Below, one piece after another: positions 62,981 through 64,000 of a stretch of 64,000 nucleotides of DNA. The DNA comes from Helicobacter macacae MIT 99-5501. Its GTDB lineage: Bacteria; Campylobacterota; Campylobacteria; Campylobacterales; Helicobacteraceae. Where the stretch lies: positions 315,441 through 379,440 of the forward strand of contig NZ_KI669455.1 in the NCBI RefSeq assembly GCF_000507845.1. Direction: 5' to 3'. Position 1 is the stretch's first letter. Each line of letters begins with the position of its first letter. A model generated the notes under the pieces. It worked only from the letters and a program-made list of their open reading frames with translations. It was not told the DNA's origin and ran no database searches. The position numbers were made by a program, and so were the translations under genes.

Positions 62981-63013
62981 TGTCATATTGAGCGTAAGCG
63001 AAATATCTCAAAG
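62981..63013. repeat. TGTCATA-type palindromic element (copy 1)
   Basis: TGTCATATTGAGCGTAAGCG followed by AAATATCTC; AGCG and CGAAATAT give it a hairpin form. A related ending occurs at 63085-63119 and 63136-63167. Confidence 0.7.
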
Positions 63014-63084
63014 AATTATACAAGATTACAAAAAGCATAGAAAAAGGCATAGATTTGTAAAAATCTATTTGGAATCTTTTTTTA

Positions 63085-63119
63085 GATACTTCGGTTTGTG
63101 CCAAACCTTAAGTATGACA
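63085..63119. repeat. TGTCATA-type palindromic element (copy 2, reverse)
   Basis: Begins GATACTTCGGTTTG and ends TTAAGTATGACA, the reverse orientation of copy 1; the core GGTTTGTGCCAAACC is palindromic. Confidence 0.7.
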
Positions 63120-63135
63120 AGTAAAGTTTGCTTTA

Positions 63136-63167
63136 GATGCTTCAGGCTACGCTTTTAAGTATGACAA
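63136..63167. repeat. TGTCATA-type palindromic element (copy 3, reverse)
   Basis: GATGCTTCAGGCTACGCTTT followed by TAAGTATGACAA; same ends as copy 2 with a different core. Confidence 0.65.
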
Positions 63168-63268
63168 ATGTTTTAGTCAGTATGACAAGCTGATTTGGTT
63201 TGCTATTTCAAAACCCCCTCCCTTGAATCCATTTTTTTCAAAGTGAGGGTGTTTGGCTCTCTTAAAGC

Positions 63269-63304
63269 CCCCTCCCTCTGCGGAGGGGGTTTGGGGGTGG
63301 GTAA
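63269..63304. repeat. G/C-rich palindromic element (intergenic copy 1)
   Basis: 36 bases starting CCCCCTCCCTCTGCGGAGGG and ending TTTGGGGGTGGGTA; identical to the copy at 63615-63650. Confidence 0.85.
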
Positions 63305-63375
63305 GTCTTTCGTCATTGCGCGTTGATTGTTCGTCATTGCGAGAATTTACTAAAGAGACTGCACTTACTTTACAT

Positions 63376-63536
63376 TTTTTACATTTCCCACAACCATAGC
63401 GCAAAATCTCATTCCTAGCACCAACGAGAGAGAATGTGGCGTTAGGCTTAAGGTTTTGCCTGCTTAAAGCAAAGTCTATTCATTTGACAAAGTTAGAGAT
63501 GTGAGTAGACTGCTATGGCTGTAGGAAATGTAAAAA
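63376..63536. repeat. 25-base imperfect inverted repeat flanking 111 bases
   Basis: TTTTTACATTTCC[C]ACA[A]CCATAGC at 63376-63400 is matched at 23 of 25 positions by the reverse complement of 63512-63536. The enclosed 111 bases have no reading frame of note. It could be a remnant of a small mobile element. Confidence 0.6.
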
Positions 63537-63614
63537 TGCTTTTTTGTGTCGTGTTTTGCTTTTGCTAACACTTGCTTTTATGTTGGCTTTTTTCTTATGA
63601 CAAGAAATAAAAAG

Positions 63615-63650
63615 CCCCCTCCCTCTGCGGAGGGGGTTTGGGGGTGGGTA
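63615..63650. repeat. G/C-rich palindromic element (intergenic copy 2)
   Basis: Identical over 36 bases to 63269-63304, same orientation. Confidence 0.85.
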
Positions 63651-63658
63651 TCATATTT

Positions 63659-63698
63659 GTCATTGCGAGGCATTGGACTTAACACAACAAAGCAATCC
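63659..63698. repeat. TCATTGCGAG element (copy E)
   Basis: CATTGCGAGGCATTGGACTT.. ending AAAGCAATCCA, a variant with a different core; begins within TTTGTCATTGCGAG and ends just before copy F. Confidence 0.65.
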
Positions 63699-63706
63699 AC
63701 CACACC

Positions 63707-63751
63707 GTCATTGCGAGAGAATGAACGAAGTGAATTCTCGTGGCAATCTAT
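63707..63751. repeat. TCATTGCGAG/GGCAATC element (copy F)
   Basis: CGTCATTGCGAG at one end, CGTGGCAATCTA at the other, with core GAATGAACGAAGTGAATTC, an imperfect palindrome. Confidence 0.8.
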
Positions 63752-63798
63752 AAAAATCAAAAAAAACATTAACGCAGAAAAAGGCAATAATACCTGAT

Positions 63799-63849
63799 AG
63801 ATTGCCACGCATTTGGAATACTAACGATTCCAAATGCTCGCAATGACGA
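63799..63849. repeat. TCATTGCGAG/GGCAATC element (copy G, reverse)
   Basis: AGATTGCCACG at the left end, CTCGCAATGACG at the right, with core ATTTGGAATACTAACGATTC.., a long palindrome. It is the reverse orientation of copy F, 47 bases away. Confidence 0.8.
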
Positions 63850-63883
63850 TTGGAGAAAGCCCGCTTGCTCAATCTATGTAATA

Positions 63884-63919
63884 TACCCACCCCCTAACCC
63901 CCTCCGCAAGGGAGGGGGG
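63884..63919. repeat. G/C-rich palindromic element (intergenic copy 3, reverse)
   Basis: TACCCACCCCCTAACCCCCT followed by CCGCAAGGGAGGGGG; the reverse orientation of copies 1 and 2 and closest to the copy inside the autotransporter. Confidence 0.8.
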
Positions 63920-64000
63920 AAATAATTTGCTTGCCCTCACTTGCAATGGAGGAGAATCTTGAGGTTGTCGCTAGCAAGGGAGAGGGAATGGATACTTCGC

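Larger units (their letters stand above)
62743..64000. other. Repeat-rich non-coding region at the end of the window (1258 bases)
   Basis: No gene is supported. Reading frames here are short and translate repeats. It holds three G/C-rich palindromes, at least four copies of the TCATTGCGAG family (some partial), several of the TGTCATA..TATC family, and a 25-base inverted repeat at 63376-63400 and 63512-63536. The last bases (GATACTTCGC) look like the start of another TGTCATA-type element cut by the window end. Confidence 0.8.

Noticed and set aside
62837..63808. Several short open frames with SAEGGG-, HIERKRNISK- and VILSVSEISQ-type translations
   Set aside because: They are translations of the palindromic repeats in all frames, with no ribosome sites and no coherent protein; they are not genes.

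Overview
The window is a chromosomal segment of a bacterium of the genus Helicobacter or a very close relative (Campylobacterota), probably an enterohepatic-type species. The evidence is an FlgE hook protein of about 720 residues, a Maf/DUF115 flagellin-glycosylation protein, cysteine-rich Sel1 (Hcp-type) proteins, a UbiD-family menaquinone decarboxylase, an RdxA/FrxA-like nitroreductase, and gene neighbourhoods I recall from H. pylori: lgt-rluA-waaA-HP0958-type zinc ribbon-NIF3-glyQ, and atpE-pnp. DNA is AT-rich. No rRNA, CRISPR array, integrase, transposase or prophage was seen.

Layout. 1-3.9 kb (+): accB-accC, an unknown helical protein, rsmH. 4.2-7.0 kb (-): a TonB-dependent receptor with a repeat-rich N-terminus and a (CT)9 tract. 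7.6-14.5 kb (-): purB, two adjacent restriction-modification systems, and maf. 14.7-19.0 kb (-): META-domain protein, membrane protein, a PilO/PilN/PilM-like trio and a DUF374 acyltransferase. 19.3 kb (+): nitroreductase. 20.1-24.2 kb (-): metN-metI-lepA. 24.3-27.3 kb (-): two tRNA-Leu, atpE, pnp. 27.5-35.2 kb (-): lgt, a possible STAS/HATPase pair, rluA-type synthase, waaA, small membrane protein, zinc-ribbon protein, NIF3-like protein, glyQ. 35.5-42.7 kb (-): bioB, a 1785-residue S6-type serine protease autotransporter and a small secreted protein. 42.8-45.0 kb (+): ridA, then a repeat-rich gap ending in a T15 tract before a two-gene operon with an outer-membrane protein. 45.0-49.0 kb (-): yigZ, ubiD-type decarboxylase, waaC. 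49.2-54.0 kb (+): D-lactate dehydrogenase, two tiny membrane-protein genes (one interrupted by an in-frame stop) and a cysteine-rich secreted protein. 54.5-56.6 kb (-): flgE with a sigma-54 promoter. 57.0-62.7 kb (+): Sel1 protein, PDZ protein, hemJ, argH, menG. The last 1.26 kb is non-coding and packed with dispersed palindromic repeats.

Three themes stand out. First, families of short dispersed palindromes fill the non-coding gaps, and one G/C-rich family also sits in frame inside two surface proteins (TonB receptor and autotransporter passenger). Second, several surface-protein loci carry simple repeats placed where slippage could switch expression. Third, several housekeeping enzymes (AccC, MenG, WaaA, WaaC, YigZ, MetI, RluA-type) carry low-complexity or extra hydrophilic segments absent from their usual family architecture. 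The least characterised candidates are the overlapping STAS-like/HATPase-like pair at 28.5-29.6 kb and the PilMNO-like trio that has no pilus or secretion genes beside it in this window.
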